Source: an uncultured Acidaminococcus sp. (GTDB lineage Bacteria > Bacillota > Negativicutes > Acidaminococcales > Acidaminococcaceae). From it: a DNA stretch of 64,000 nucleotides. Location: positions 1 to 64,000 of the forward strand of contig OMYF01000003.1 in the NCBI GenBank assembly GCA_900315205.1, written 5' to 3'. Below, one piece after another: positions 46,453-55,893 of the stretch. A model generated the notes under the pieces. The model had not been told where the DNA came from. It did not search any database and worked only from the letters and a program-made list of their open reading frames with translations. The translations under genes were made by a program, and so were the position numbers. How positions within the stretch are numbered: the first letter of the stretch is position 1; every line of letters begins with the position of its first letter.

Positions 46453-46606
46453 ATTTTTTCCGAGGCCGTCCGGCCGCTTCCGCGCCTTCCCAGGCGGCAG
46501 GCCGTCGGATGGCCCGCCGTATTACGGCGCAGGGAAAGCGTCTTCCCATAAGTACAGGGAAAATGTGAAAATACTGCGTCAAAGCCTTGTTTGCGCGGGT
46601 CCTTGT

Positions 46607-46635
46607 TTGACACTGCAAAGTTATTCCTATATAAT
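46607..46635 (+). promoter_or_regulatory. Promoter of alaS
   Basis: Perfect consensus TTGACA (46607-46612) and TATAAT (46630-46635) with a 17-bp spacer. The leader of about 70 bases shows no T-box. Confidence 0.9.
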
Positions 46636-46710
46636 TTTACGGATATCTGAAAAGTGTTTTGGCGGGGCGCCAAGTCCTGCTGCGATACCATGACGTAGGG
46701 AGATAGATGA

Positions 46711-49335
46711 ATGAAATATTTAACTGGTAACGAAATTCGCAAAAAATATCTTGATTTCTTCAAGGCCCGCGGTCATATGGTGCTTCCGAGCGCTTCCCTC
46801 ATCCCGCATGACGACCCGACCCTGCTTTTGATCGGTGCCGGTATGGCCCCTTTCAAGCCCTTCTTCACGGGCAAGCAGAAACCGCCTTCCAAGAGGATCA
46901 CGACCTGTCAGAAGTGCGTCCGTACGGATGATATCGAGAACGTCGGCCATACGGCCCGGCATCAGACGTATTTCGAGATGCTCGGCAACTTCTCTTTTGG
47001 CGATTACTTCAAGAAAGAAGTCATCCCCTGGGCCTGGGAATTTCTTACCAAAGAACTGGAACTGCCCGGAGACAAGCTGTGGATCACCATTTATCCGAAA
47101 GATGATGAAGCCTATCATATCTGGCACGATGTCGTCGGCGTACCCGATGAACGCATCGTCCGGCTGGAGGATAATTTCTGGGAAATCGGCAGCGGTCCCT
47201 GCGGACCGGATTCGGAAATCCATATCGATCTGGGTGCCGACAGGGGCTGCGGCAGACCGGAATGCGGGCCCGGCTGTGACTGCGGCCGTTTCCTGGAACT
47301 GTGGAACCTCGTATTCACTCAGTTCAACCAGAATGCCGACGGAACGTATACACCGCTCGTCCATAAGAACATCGATACAGGTGCCGGTTTGGAACGGCTG
47401 GCATCAGTGATCCAGGGCAAGCCGTCCAATTTCGAGACGGACCTCATTTACCCGCTGATCGAGATGGCCTGTGACATTTCCGGCAAAAAGTACAATGCGG
47501 ATCCTGCCGTCGATGTCTCGCTGAAGGTCATTGCCGACCATGCCCGGAGCATCACTTTCATGATCGGCGACGGCATCCTGCCCTCCAATGAAGGCAGGGG
47601 CTACGTCCTGCGGCGCATCCTGCGCCGTGCTGTCCGGCACGGCCGTCTCATCGGGATCGATGGCAAATTCCTCGTCAGACTGGCGGACAAAGTCATCGCC
47701 ATGTATGGCGACCACTATACGGAACTTGTCGAAAAGAAAGAATTCATCGAAAAAGTCATCGATATGGAGGAGAGCAGTTTCCTGCAGACCCTGGAACAGG
47801 GAACGGATCTGCTGAATGCCGAGATCGCAGCCATGAAAGCAGCCGGGACAAAGGTCCTGGACGGTGCATCGGCCTTCCGTCTCTACGATACCTTTGGCTT
47901 CCCATGGGAACTGACGGAGGAAATCCTGGAGGAACAGGGGCTGTCCGTCGACAAAGAAGGTTTCGACAAGGCTATGGCCGAGCAGAAGGAACGCGCCCGC
48001 AAAGCGCGCAGCGGCAAAGGCGGCCGTACTGTCATGTATGATACGCGGAGCCTGCAGCTCAAAGACCTGACCGTGGATGAAAAGAGCCATGAGGGCTCCG
48101 TGGCCGCACTCTTTGCGGTCGATGATTCCCAGCCCATCGCCAAAGGCGAAGAAGGTGACGAGCTTGCCGTGATCCTCCAGAATACTGCTTTCCATGCGGA
48201 AGGCGGCGGCCAGCTGGGCGATACGGGCCGGCTGGTTTCCCCGGAAGGGATCTTCGATGTCAAAAATACGAAGAAACTTCCCGATGGCACGACCATCCAT
48301 CTGGGCACGGTCGCTTCGGGCAGCCTTGCCGTCGGCCAGGATATGACCTTTGAAGTCAACCTGTCCCGCCGGGCCGACATTGCCCGCAACCATACAGCGA
48401 CACATCTGCTCCATGCGGCCCTGAAACAAGTCCTGGGCAGCCATGTCAATCAGGCAGGCAGCTATGTGGGACCGGACCGTCTGCGTTTCGATTTCTCACA
48501 TTTCTCTCCTCTTACACAGGATGAACTGCAGCAGGTCGAGGATATCGTGAATGACAAGATCCTCGATGCTGTCGATGTGGAAATCACCGAGGAAGAACTG
48601 GAGAAAGCCAAAGCCCGCGGTGCAACGGCCCTGTTCGGTGAGAAATACGGCCATATCGTCCGCGTCGTCAACGTTCCCGGCTACAGCATGGAACTGTGCG
48701 GAGGTGTGCATGTTTCCAATACGGCTCACATCGGACTCTTCAAGATCCTGTCCGAGTCGAGCGTCGGTGCCGGTGTCCGCCGGATCGAAGCCGTGACGGG
48801 CCGGGGCGCCCTGAACTATACCCGCGAACTGGAAGGCCTCATCGGTGAGGCCGCAAGTCTCGTCAAAGCACGGCCGGGTACTCTGGTCAGCCGCATCCAG
48901 GCACTGCAGGATGAAGTCAAAAACGAGAAACACCGTGCGGACAGCCTCGAGAAGAAGCTTACGGCAGAAGCTGCTGCCGGTGTTGCTGATAATGTCCGCG
49001 ATATCAAAGGCGTTTCCGTCCTGGTCCAGGAAGTCCGGGTACAGGATGTGGAAGCGCTGCGGACCATGGGCGACCAGCTGCGTGACAGGACGAACGGTGT
49101 CGTTGTCCTGGCGGCTCCGATGGCTCCGGATAAAGTCAATATCCTCTGCATGGCGTCCAAAGATGCTGTGGCAAAAGGCATCCATGCCGGGAGGATCGTC
49201 AAAGCTGTCGCTCAGGTCATGGGCGGCAACGGCGGCGGCCGTCCCGATATGGCCCAGGCCGGCGGCAAAGATGCTTCCAGACTGCAGGATGCGCTGCAGG
49301 AAGCCTGGAGCGCTGTGGAAGGACAGATTCACTGA
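46711..49335 (+). CDS. alaS: Alanyl-tRNA synthetase
   Basis: An 874-residue synthetase. The class II catalytic domain is at the N-terminus (GHMVLPSASLIP, KRITTCQKCVRTDDIENVG, FQFNQN-type segment). The editing domain has the zinc ligands H561 and H565 (NHTATHLLH) and C663 and H667 (LCGGVH). A C-terminal coiled coil and C-Ala domain end with GGNGGGRPDMAQAGGKD. Length is normal. AGGGAGA lies upstream of the ATG. It leads the classic Firmicutes alaS-ireB-ruvX-DUF1292 group. Confidence 0.97.
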   Translation: MKYLTGNEIRKKYLDFFKARGHMVLPSASLIPHDDPTLLLIGAGMAPFKPFFTGKQKPPSKRITTCQKCVRTDDIENVGHTARHQTYFEMLGNFSFGDYFKKEVIPWAWEFLTKELELPGDKLWITIYPKDDEAYHIWHDVVGVPDERIVRLEDNFWEIGSGPCGPDSEIHIDLGADRGCGRPECGPGCDCGRFLELWNLVFTQFNQNADGTYTPLVHKNIDTGAGLERLASVIQGKPSNFETDLIYPLIEMACDISGKKYNADPAVDVSLKVIADHARSITFMIGDGILPSNEGRGYVLRRILRRAVRHGRLIGIDGKFLVRLADKVIAMYGDHYTELVEKKEFIEKVIDMEESSFLQTLEQGTDLLNAEIAAMKAAGTKVLDGASAFRLYDTFGFPWELTEEILEEQGLSVDKEGFDKAMAEQKERARKARSGKGGRTVMYDTRSLQLKDLTVDEKSHEGSVAALFAVDDSQPIAKGEEGDELAVILQNTAFHAEGGGQLGDTGRLVSPEGIFDVKNTKKLPDGTTIHLGTVASGSLAVGQDMTFEVNLSRRADIARNHTATHLLHAALKQVLGSHVNQAGSYVGPDRLRFDFSHFSPLTQDELQQVEDIVNDKILDAVDVEITEEELEKAKARGATALFGEKYGHIVRVVNVPGYSMELCGGVHVSNTAHIGLFKILSESSVGAGVRRIEAVTGRGALNYTRELEGLIGEAASLVKARPGTLVSRIQALQDEVKNEKHRADSLEKKLTAEAAAGVADNVRDIKGVSVLVQEVRVQDVEALRTMGDQLRDRTNGVVVLAAPMAPDKVNILCMASKDAVAKGIHAGRIVKAVAQVMGGNGGGRPDMAQAGGKDASRLQDALQEAWSAVEGQIH

Positions 49336-49347
49336 GAGGGTGATAGC

Positions 49348-49878
49348 ATGGATCCGAAAAGACAGCTGGGCGAGGCTGTCCGGGTATTGCTGGACGATCA
49401 TACCATTGAGGAAATCACGGTCAAGGATATCCTCGCAAAAGCGGGGGTCAGCCGGTACCATTTCTACAAGTTCTTCCACACCAAGGAAGAGCTGGTGGAG
49501 TGGGAATACCTGCATATCCTTTCCGCCCATGCCCGGGATATCCTGGGCAGCAGTTCCTGGTCCGAAGCTCTTTATAAAAAATTCCTGGTATACCAGACGC
49601 ATCTGAAATTCTTCCAGCATGTCTACCAGAGCGAGAATATCGAGCATATCCGTCAGGTCAACCGGCGTTTTGTCCGTGATGCCTACAGGATGATGCTGCG
49701 CCATGCCGGAGCGAGCCTCGATAATCCGCATATCCTCTTTGCCACGGAAATGGTCGTGGTCGGCGGGGAAGAAATGACAATGCGCTGGATTGCAGACGGG
49801 ATGAAGGTCCCGATCGAAGTCATGCTGGTCCTGTTCCAGGAGTCGATCCCGGTCTGCATCAGCCAGTATTTTTATTGA
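49348..49878 (+). CDS. TetR-like regulator
   Basis: A 176-residue protein. The N-terminal helix-turn-helix is ITVKDILAKAGVSRYHFYKFFHTKEELVEW, the TetR/AcrR pattern. The C-terminal ligand or dimer domain resembles the short TetR_C_8 type seen in DhaS-like regulators. The ligand and targets are unknown. It begins 12 bases after alaS stops, so it is probably co-transcribed. This is an insertion into the usual alaS-ireB order. Confidence 0.85.
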   Translation: MDPKRQLGEAVRVLLDDHTIEEITVKDILAKAGVSRYHFYKFFHTKEELVEWEYLHILSAHARDILGSSSWSEALYKKFLVYQTHLKFFQHVYQSENIEHIRQVNRRFVRDAYRMMLRHAGASLDNPHILFATEMVVVGGEEMTMRWIADGMKVPIEVMLVLFQESIPVCISQYFY

Positions 49879-49914
49879 AAAGCAGGGACCGTCGGGATAT
49901 TCCATGGTTCATTT

Positions 49915-49939
49915 ATGGGGAAACCGCTGGTTTCCCCAT
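49915..49939 (+). terminator. Perfect hairpin after the TetR-like gene
   Basis: An 11-bp perfect stem (ATGGGGAAACC with GGTTTCCCCAT) with a 3-base loop. Only a short T-containing stretch follows. It may be a weak terminator or an mRNA stability element. Confidence 0.5.
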
Positions 49940-50032
49940 GCTTATCATTTGAGGAAGCAGCGCGGACAGGACGCCTGAGAGCGGCAGCCCGTCCTGCTTC
50001 CGGCATTTGCTCTTTGTGAAGGAGGGATTCAT

Positions 50033-50296
50033 ATGTCTCATGTGACTCAGGAAACGACGATGTTTAAACCTGTGGCGGAAAAGAAATCCGTGGAGGAAAC
50101 CATCCGCGAGGTCGTGGAAGCCCTGCGTGAAAAGGGATACAACCCCATCGACCAGCTGGCAGGGTATCTCCTCAGCGGGGATCCGGCCTATGTGACGAGT
50201 TATAAAGATGCCCGTCTGAAGATCCGCCGGTACGAACGGTATGAGCTCATTGAAGCTCTGCTCCAGGCGTACCTTGGGGAAGAGGGCCGTAAATGA
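50033..50296 (+). CDS. IreB family regulatory phosphoprotein (UPF0297)
   Basis: An 87-residue protein with [38 protein letters not shown], the IreB/UPF0297 signature. In Enterococcus, IreB is a substrate of the Ser/Thr kinase IreK and affects cephalosporin resistance. GAAGGAGG lies upstream of the ATG. Its stop overlaps the ruvX start by four bases (ATGA). Confidence 0.93.
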   Translation: MSHVTQETTMFKPVAEKKSVEETIREVVEALREKGYNPIDQLAGYLLSGDPAYVTSYKDARLKIRRYERYELIEALLQAYLGEEGRK

Positions 50297-50712
50297 GGAT
50301 CATGGGCCTGGATCTGGGCACAAGGACCATCGGTACTGCTGTCAGCGATGAAACGGGACTCATCGCCCGCGGTGTGGAGACGATCCGCCGGCGCAGTCTG
50401 GAGAAGGACCTGCTCCGCCTGGAAGAACTGGTCCGTCAGGAGGATGTCGGCTCGTTCGTGCTGGGATATCCAAAGAATATGAACGGATCCATCGGTGACA
50501 GGGCAAGGGCCAGCGAGGAATTCAAAGCGGTCCTGGAGGAGCGTTTTCCCGGAAAGCCCGTGATTTTGTGGGACGAACGGCTTTCCACGGTAGCTGCGGA
50601 AAAAGTCCTGATCGACGCGGACCTGCAGCGGAAAAAAAGAAAGAAGATCATCGACATGATGGCGGCTGTCGTCATACTGCAGAATTATCTGGACAGCCGG
50701 AGGAGGGAATGA
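50293..50712 (+). CDS. ruvX: RuvX/YqgF family putative Holliday junction resolvase
   Basis: A 139-residue RNase-H-fold nuclease. The first acidic residue is in [28 protein letters not shown] and [14 protein letters not shown] are further conserved blocks, and the last acid is in [15 protein letters not shown]. The family is linked to Holliday junction processing and to 16S rRNA maturation. It sits between ireB and the DUF1292 gene as in most Firmicutes. Confidence 0.93.
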   Translation: MRIMGLDLGTRTIGTAVSDETGLIARGVETIRRRSLEKDLLRLEELVRQEDVGSFVLGYPKNMNGSIGDRARASEEFKAVLEERFPGKPVILWDERLSTVAAEKVLIDADLQRKKRKKIIDMMAAVVILQNYLDSRRRE

Positions 50713-50713
50713 C

Positions 50714-51016
50714 ATGACAAAGGATAAGGATATGCTGGAAACAGAGGATCAGGAAGAACTCGTGATCATCACCGACGAAGCGGGGAACGAGACGTATTAC
50801 AGGGAAGAAATGGTCATTCCTGTGGACAACAAGAACTTTGCCATGCTCGTCAGGGCCGAAGAAGACCCTTCCGGAGATGCTGAGGACACCGTGCTCATTG
50901 CCCGGATGGAATTCGATGCGGACGGAGAACCGATCTACCTGGACCCGACGGATGAGGAATTCGAAGAGGCCCGGAAAGCCTATGATGCCATCATGGACGA
51001 AATGGAAGAAAAATAA
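50714..51016 (+). CDS. DUF1292 (YrzB-like) protein
   Basis: A 100-residue, strongly acidic protein with ELVIITDEAGNETYY, the repeated beta-strand segments and a Glu-rich C-terminal helix, as in DUF1292. The function is unknown. It starts 1 base after ruvX stops, in the usual conserved place. Confidence 0.88.
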   Translation: MTKDKDMLETEDQEELVIITDEAGNETYYREEMVIPVDNKNFAMLVRAEEDPSGDAEDTVLIARMEFDADGEPIYLDPTDEEFEEARKAYDAIMDEMEEK

Positions 51017-51043
51017 CGGAGATAAGAGGAATCTGGGACAATC

Positions 51044-52063
51044 ATGGGTAAAAAGGTAAAAGCGGCGTGTGCCGTACTGGTCATTGGAGCGCTGCTTGGC
51101 GGGGGCTTCTGGTACGAAACGAAGTACAACAATAATGCGGGCCTTGCCACAGGTGAAAAGGTCCAGTTTACAGTCACCAAAGGCATGGGTACAAAGGAAA
51201 TCGCACAGATGCTGCATCAGAAGAAAGTCGTGGCTATACCGCTGACCTTTCAGATCGCCGTGCGTCTGCGGGGGCTTTCCAGTTCTCTGCAGGCCGGCCA
51301 TTACGTAGTGACCGCCGGGCAGTCCAACCAGGACATCATCTCGATGCTGGCTGAAGGAAAGGTCCATTTCAATACGCTGACGGTACCTGAAGGCGCAACG
51401 ATCAATGAAATCGCTCTGAGCCTCGAAAAAAAGCATCTTGGTTCCGCTGAACGGTTCAAGGCCGCCGCCCGCACCTATGCACCCTATCCCTACATGCAGA
51501 CCGTCACGCCCGGCGTCATCTATGCAGCGGAGGGCTTTGCCTATCCCTCCACATACAATCTGCCGGAAGGTGCCAGTGAGCAGGAAATCCTTGCCATGAT
51601 GGTCAAAGAATTCGATAAACGCCTTACGCCGGAAATCCGCAGCGATATCGCAAAGCGGGGACTTGCGGTCCGGAATGTCGTGAATCTTGCGGCCATGGTG
51701 GAGAAAGAAGCGACTCACAAAGAAGAAATGCCCATCATTGCGAGCATTTTTCTCCGGAGGATGGAACTTGGCATGCCCATCCAGTCGGATACGACGGTCC
51801 AGTATGTCCTGGGGACCCATAAGGAAGTCGTGACATTCGATGATCTGAAGGTGGATTCACCGTACAACACATACCTCCATGAAGGACTTCCGCCGGGACC
51901 GATCGCCAATCCCAGCATGGAAGCCATCGAAGCTGTGGTCCACCCGATCCCGACGGAATATCTGTATTTCGTAGCCGACAAGAACGGCTATCACCGTTTC
52001 TCGAAAACCTATGAGGAACATGAGCAGATGATCAAAAAAATCAACGGAGATATACAGTCATGA
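51044..52063 (+). CDS. mltG: Endolytic murein transglycosylase MltG
   Basis: A 339-residue YceG-fold enzyme that cleaves nascent peptidoglycan strands. One transmembrane segment lies at about 6-22 (ACAVLVIGALLGGGFWY). A LysM-like subdomain follows, then the catalytic domain with MVEKEATHKEEMPIIASIF (the catalytic glutamate region), GMPIQSDTTVQYVLG and NTYLHEGLPPGPIANPS. It overlaps the U32 peptidase gene by ATGA. Confidence 0.93.
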   Translation: MGKKVKAACAVLVIGALLGGGFWYETKYNNNAGLATGEKVQFTVTKGMGTKEIAQMLHQKKVVAIPLTFQIAVRLRGLSSSLQAGHYVVTAGQSNQDIISMLAEGKVHFNTLTVPEGATINEIALSLEKKHLGSAERFKAAARTYAPYPYMQTVTPGVIYAAEGFAYPSTYNLPEGASEQEILAMMVKEFDKRLTPEIRSDIAKRGLAVRNVVNLAAMVEKEATHKEEMPIIASIFLRRMELGMPIQSDTTVQYVLGTHKEVVTFDDLKVDSPYNTYLHEGLPPGPIANPSMEAIEAVVHPIPTEYLYFVADKNGYHRFSKTYEEHEQMIKKINGDIQS

Positions 52064-53286
52064 AAAAACCGGAACTTCTGGCTCCGGCCGGGAACCTTGA
52101 AAAATGTAAAATGGCGCTGCGCTACGGTGCGGATGCGGTCTATCTGGGAGGCAAACAGTTCGGCCTGAGAGCCTTTGCCGCCAACTTTTCCGCGGAGGAA
52201 CTGCGCGAAGCCGTTGCCTTTGCCCATGCTCTGGGACGCCGGGTCTATGTCACGGTGAACATCGTGCCCCACAACCGGGATCTGGAGCAGCTTCCGGATT
52301 ATCTCCGTCAGCTGCAGGAAATTGGGGTGGATGCACTTCTTGTTTCCGATCTCGGTGTCTGGCGCATCGCCCGCCGGGTCGTGCCCAATCTGCCGCTCCA
52401 TGTGAGCACACAGGCGAACACGTGCAATTATGAGGCTGTCGCTGCCTGGGCGGACCTGGGAGCGAGCCGCGTCGTCCTTGCGCGGGAACTTTCGCTCGGC
52501 GAGATCGCGGAAATCGCCCGGCGCAGCCCCGTCGAACTGGAGGTCTTTGTGCATGGTGCCATGTGCATCTCCCATTCGGGCCGCTGCCTCCTGAGCAACT
52601 ATTTTACAGGACGGGACAGCAACCGCGGCGCCTGTGCCCAGATCTGCCGCTGGGAATTCACGCTGCATGAAAAGACGCATCCCGGCGAAGCTTTTGACAT
52701 CGCCGAGGACGAGAGAGGCACCTACATCCTGAACTCGAAGGATCTCTGTCTCATCGACTATCTGCCCGAGCTGATGCGGGCCGGCGTGGCCAGCTTCAAA
52801 ATCGAGGGCCGCATGAAGAGCATCCATTATGTCGCGACAGTGGTCAGCGTCTATCGGAAAGCCATCGATGCCTGTTTTGCCGATCCGGACCATTATACGG
52901 TGCCCCAGGCCTGGCGGGATGAATTCGAAAAGGTCTCCCACCGGCCCTACACGACGGCTTTTGCCGTGGATGAGCATGCTGCGGGCAGTGAGATCTACGG
53001 CTCGAGTTCCTATATCCAGTCCGCCGATTTCGTAGGGCAGGTCCTTGCCCGTGACCTTGCCTCCGGGCGCGTCACGATAGAACAGCGGAACCATGTCAGG
53101 GAAGGGGAGACACTGGAGGTCTTCACACCCGGCGGTGATGTTTTCCCGTGGACGCTGGAACACATGGCCGACAAAGACGGAAATCCCATCGCTGCAGCAC
53201 CGCATGCACAGATGCAGTATACGGCGGACGGGGATCCCCGGATGGAGCCCTTCTCACTGATACGCCGGCTGAAGACACTTTCCTGA
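52060..53286 (+). CDS. Peptidase U32 family protein
   Basis: A 408-residue U32 protein. It starts with ELLAPAGNLEKCKMALRYGADAVYLGG, has the cysteine-rich CISHSGRCLLSNYF and RGACAQICRW, and GVASFKIEGRMKS. U32 proteins include collagenase-like peptidases and tRNA hydroxylation factors (TrhP, formerly YegQ). The mltG neighbourhood and the C-terminal OB-like domain favour a TrhP-like role, which I infer only. Confidence 0.9.
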   Translation: MKKPELLAPAGNLEKCKMALRYGADAVYLGGKQFGLRAFAANFSAEELREAVAFAHALGRRVYVTVNIVPHNRDLEQLPDYLRQLQEIGVDALLVSDLGVWRIARRVVPNLPLHVSTQANTCNYEAVAAWADLGASRVVLARELSLGEIAEIARRSPVELEVFVHGAMCISHSGRCLLSNYFTGRDSNRGACAQICRWEFTLHEKTHPGEAFDIAEDERGTYILNSKDLCLIDYLPELMRAGVASFKIEGRMKSIHYVATVVSVYRKAIDACFADPDHYTVPQAWRDEFEKVSHRPYTTAFAVDEHAAGSEIYGSSSYIQSADFVGQVLARDLASGRVTIEQRNHVREGETLEVFTPGGDVFPWTLEHMADKDGNPIAAAPHAQMQYTADGDPRMEPFSLIRRLKTLS

Positions 53287-53384
53287 CGGCAGCCGGCAGC
53301 AGATAAGAAATTTTTGCTTCCATATAGGCAAAATGCCGCAGATATGCTAAAATATTAAGGTATTTTTCAGTTGGAGGCTTGAGC

Positions 53385-54437
53385 ATGAACAATCTGAAGA
53401 GATTACGCGCCTTCCTGGAAGCGGAAAAAGTGGACGGGATCTTCATCAAGGGAGATTCTTCCATCCGTTATTTTACGGGCTTCACAGGCGGCGAAAGTCT
53501 TCTTTATGTGGACGCCGGGCGGCAGGTCATCATCACGGACTCGCGCTATACGCTGCAGGTACAGCAGGAAGCTCCGGAATGCGAGCTGGTGGAACATCAC
53601 AGGGGATTCTGGCCTGAAGCGGCTAAACTTCCCACTTCCCGGAATCTTGCTCTGGATGGCGATTATTTTTCGTATACGGAGCAGCAGGCACTGGCGGCAG
53701 CCCTGCCGGATGTTTCCTGGAAGAATGTGAATCTGGTCGCTCTGCGCCAGGTGAAACTCCCTGAAGAAATGCAGAAGATCCGGCGCGCCATTGCCATTTC
53801 CGATGAAGCATTTGAACAGCTCCTGCCCCATATCCGGGCCGGCAGGACGGAGATGGACCTGGCTGCGGAACTGGAATATAATATGAAGAAGCTGGGGTCT
53901 GAAAAGCCATCTTTCGATACGATTGCCGCTTCCGGTGTGCGGAGTGCCCTCCCTCACGGCAAGGCTTCCGGCAAGGTGGTGGAGAAGGGTGATTTCCTGA
54001 CTTTTGACTTTGGTGCTGTATTTGAAGGGTACTGTTCCGATATCACGCGTACCGTCGTAATCGGAAAGGCGGCACCGTGGCAGAAGGAAATCTATGATGT
54101 CGTCCTCAGGGCGAATCTCCTGGGCGAGGAAGTCCTCCGCCCCGGTCTTACGGGCATCGAAGTGGACGGCAAGGTCCGTGACTACATCAGTTCCCGCGGT
54201 TATGGCGCGTATTTCGGCCATGGCCTGGGCCACGGTGTGGGACTCGACATCCACGAAAAGCCCGTACTGAATAAAAGCAACAATGCGCCGCTTCCAGCAG
54301 GTGCGGTCGTTACGATCGAGCCGGGTGTCTACCTGCCCGGCCGCGGCGGTGTGCGTATTGAAGATACGGTCCTTGTGACTGGGACCGGCTGTGAGAAGCT
54401 GACGTCCGTTGACAAAGCGCTGAAAGAACTGGAATAA
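53385..54437 (+). CDS. M24 family Xaa-Pro aminopeptidase
   Basis: A 350-residue metallopeptidase. The N-terminal creatinase-like domain (to about 125) is followed by the pita-bread domain. Metal ligands are two aspartates in FDFGAVFEGYCSDITRT, the histidine in HGLGHGVGLDIHE, the glutamate in TIEPGVYLP and the last glutamate in VRIEDTVLV. It removes N-terminal residues before proline. GGAGG lies 7 bases before the ATG. It is followed by efp, a common Firmicutes pairing. Confidence 0.93.
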   Translation: MNNLKRLRAFLEAEKVDGIFIKGDSSIRYFTGFTGGESLLYVDAGRQVIITDSRYTLQVQQEAPECELVEHHRGFWPEAAKLPTSRNLALDGDYFSYTEQQALAAALPDVSWKNVNLVALRQVKLPEEMQKIRRAIAISDEAFEQLLPHIRAGRTEMDLAAELEYNMKKLGSEKPSFDTIAASGVRSALPHGKASGKVVEKGDFLTFDFGAVFEGYCSDITRTVVIGKAAPWQKEIYDVVLRANLLGEEVLRPGLTGIEVDGKVRDYISSRGYGAYFGHGLGHGVGLDIHEKPVLNKSNNAPLPAGAVVTIEPGVYLPGRGGVRIEDTVLVTGTGCEKLTSVDKALKELE

Positions 54438-54467
54438 CAGGTAAAAAATTTTTTGGGGGTTTTTAGA

Positions 54468-55025
54468 ATGATTTCTACGAACGATTTTAAGACTGGCGTA
54501 ACAGTTGAGATTGACGGCGATGCCTGGCAGGTCGTCGAATTCCAGCATGTAAAACCCGGCAAGGGTGCTGCTTTCGTACGCGCCAAGATGCGCAACCTCT
54601 GCACGGGTTCCGTGGTTGAACGGACCTTCAACGCTGCAGAACGTCTGCCGAATGCCAATGTCGAAAGAAAAGACATGCAGTACCTGTATCAGGACGGTGA
54701 CATGTATGTCTTCATGGACAACGAAACGTATGAACAGCTCGAACTGAACAAGGCTCAGCTGGGCAACGCCATCAACTTCCTGAAGGAAAACATGAATGTC
54801 AAGATCAGCTCCTTCAACGAGAGGATCCTGGGCGTGGAACTGCCGAATACGGTTGAACTGAAGGTAGTGGAAACGGAACCGGGCATCAAGGGTGATACCG
54901 CTACGGGCGGCAGCAAGAACGCCACCATGGATACCGGTTATGTAGTGAAGGTGCCTCTGTTCATCAATGAAGGAGATGTGCTCCGCATCGATACCCGTAC
55001 GGGCGAATATATTGAAAGAGCGTAA
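54468..55025 (+). CDS. efp: Elongation factor P
   Basis: A 185-residue factor that relieves ribosome stalling at polyproline. The tip loop of the first domain is [14 protein letters not shown], with K32 as the likely modified residue. The C-terminal domain has the signature [37 protein letters not shown] lies 8 bases before the ATG at 54468, which I prefer over an in-frame start at 54453. Confidence 0.96.
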   Translation: MISTNDFKTGVTVEIDGDAWQVVEFQHVKPGKGAAFVRAKMRNLCTGSVVERTFNAAERLPNANVERKDMQYLYQDGDMYVFMDNETYEQLELNKAQLGNAINFLKENMNVKISSFNERILGVELPNTVELKVVETEPGIKGDTATGGSKNATMDTGYVVKVPLFINEGDVLRIDTRTGEYIERA

Positions 55026-55033
55026 CGACATCC

Positions 55034-55066
55034 AAGCGAGCCTGCTTCGACGGGCTCGTTTTTTTT
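55034..55066 (+). terminator. Terminator of efp
   Basis: Stem GCGAGCC/GGCTCGT with a 9-base loop, followed by eight or more T. The next ribosome site begins within about five bases. Confidence 0.88.
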
Positions 55067-55081
55067 GCAGGAGGAGTTTTG

Positions 55082-55690
55082 ATGAAGACGATTTATCTGG
55101 TCCGTCATGGACAGACCCAGGCCAATGCCGACGGACGGTTCCAGGGCTGGGAAGACCATCCCCTGAATGAGACCGGCAGGGCACAGGCAAGGAACCTGGC
55201 GCAGCGGGCCGGGGAACTTCCCCTTGCTGCTCTCTATACTTCCGATCTTGTGCGGACAAAGGAAACACTGGCCCCGCTTGCGGAAAAAAGGCATCTTGTG
55301 ATGGAACCTGTTGCGGGACTGCGGGAGATCTCCTTCGGCGAATGGGAAGGCCAGAAGATCTCCGACATCCGCAGGACCCAGGGCAGGCTGCTCCAAAGCC
55401 TATGGAAGCATGCCTCGTCAGCGGATATTCCCGGGGCGGAGGACCTTCCGGCGGCACAGCGCCGCGGCTGGGAGGCTTTTGACAGGATCCGCCGCGGGAT
55501 GGCGGACCATTCAGCGGTGATGGTAGCCTGCCATGGCGGCATGATCCGTCTGCTGCTCTGCCGTATGATGGATGCATCTCTCGACTCGATCTGGCATCTG
55601 TGCATCGACAATACGGCCGTCTGCCGCATCGAGTATGATGACCGCATCGGCTATCTCATAAGGTACATGAACTACCTGGGGGCCCTCTGA
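55082..55690 (+). CDS. Histidine phosphatase family protein (GpmB/CobC-like)
   Basis: A 202-residue phosphatase. LVRHGQTQANADGRFQGW and PLNETGRAQA form the active-site start, with the acid/His regions in EISFGEWEGQ and VACHGGMIRLLL. Related proteins dephosphorylate phosphoglycerates, alpha-ribazole phosphate or other small substrates; the substrate is unknown. GGAGGAG lies upstream of the ATG. It starts right after the efp terminator. Confidence 0.87.
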   Translation: MKTIYLVRHGQTQANADGRFQGWEDHPLNETGRAQARNLAQRAGELPLAALYTSDLVRTKETLAPLAEKRHLVMEPVAGLREISFGEWEGQKISDIRRTQGRLLQSLWKHASSADIPGAEDLPAAQRRGWEAFDRIRRGMADHSAVMVACHGGMIRLLLCRMMDASLDSIWHLCIDNTAVCRIEYDDRIGYLIRYMNYLGAL

Positions 55691-55893
55691 TCTTCCGGCA
55701 CGGTGAAAGGAACCGTCCCGCCGATCCCCGCAGCGGCGATGACGGTACGGGAACCACGCTGCAGCGGCCCGGGCCGTTTTCCCGTGGCTGTGATGTGGAC
55801 GTTTCTGTACAGAGTTTGCTATAATATGTCTGTTATCAATGAGGGGAATCAGGATTCATATCCGTTTGTCCTTTATGGCAAGGAGAGATTTTT
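55691..55893 (+). promoter_or_regulatory. Intergenic region with promoter of the DUF2156 gene
   Basis: TGC-TATAAT (extended -10, TATAAT at 55820-55825) lies 69 bases before the proposed start. A CGGCCCGGGCCG palindrome followed by TTTT (55765-55780) may be a weak terminator of the phosphatase gene. Confidence 0.5.

Noticed and set aside
46277-46693. A 138-codon + ORF after the aminotransferase
   Set aside because: The first half is the aminotransferase read in another frame and the rest covers the alaS promoter.
46453-46710. T-box riboswitch before alaS
   Set aside because: The promoter is a perfect consensus at 46607-46635, leaving about 70 bases of leader with no T-box sequence or terminator.
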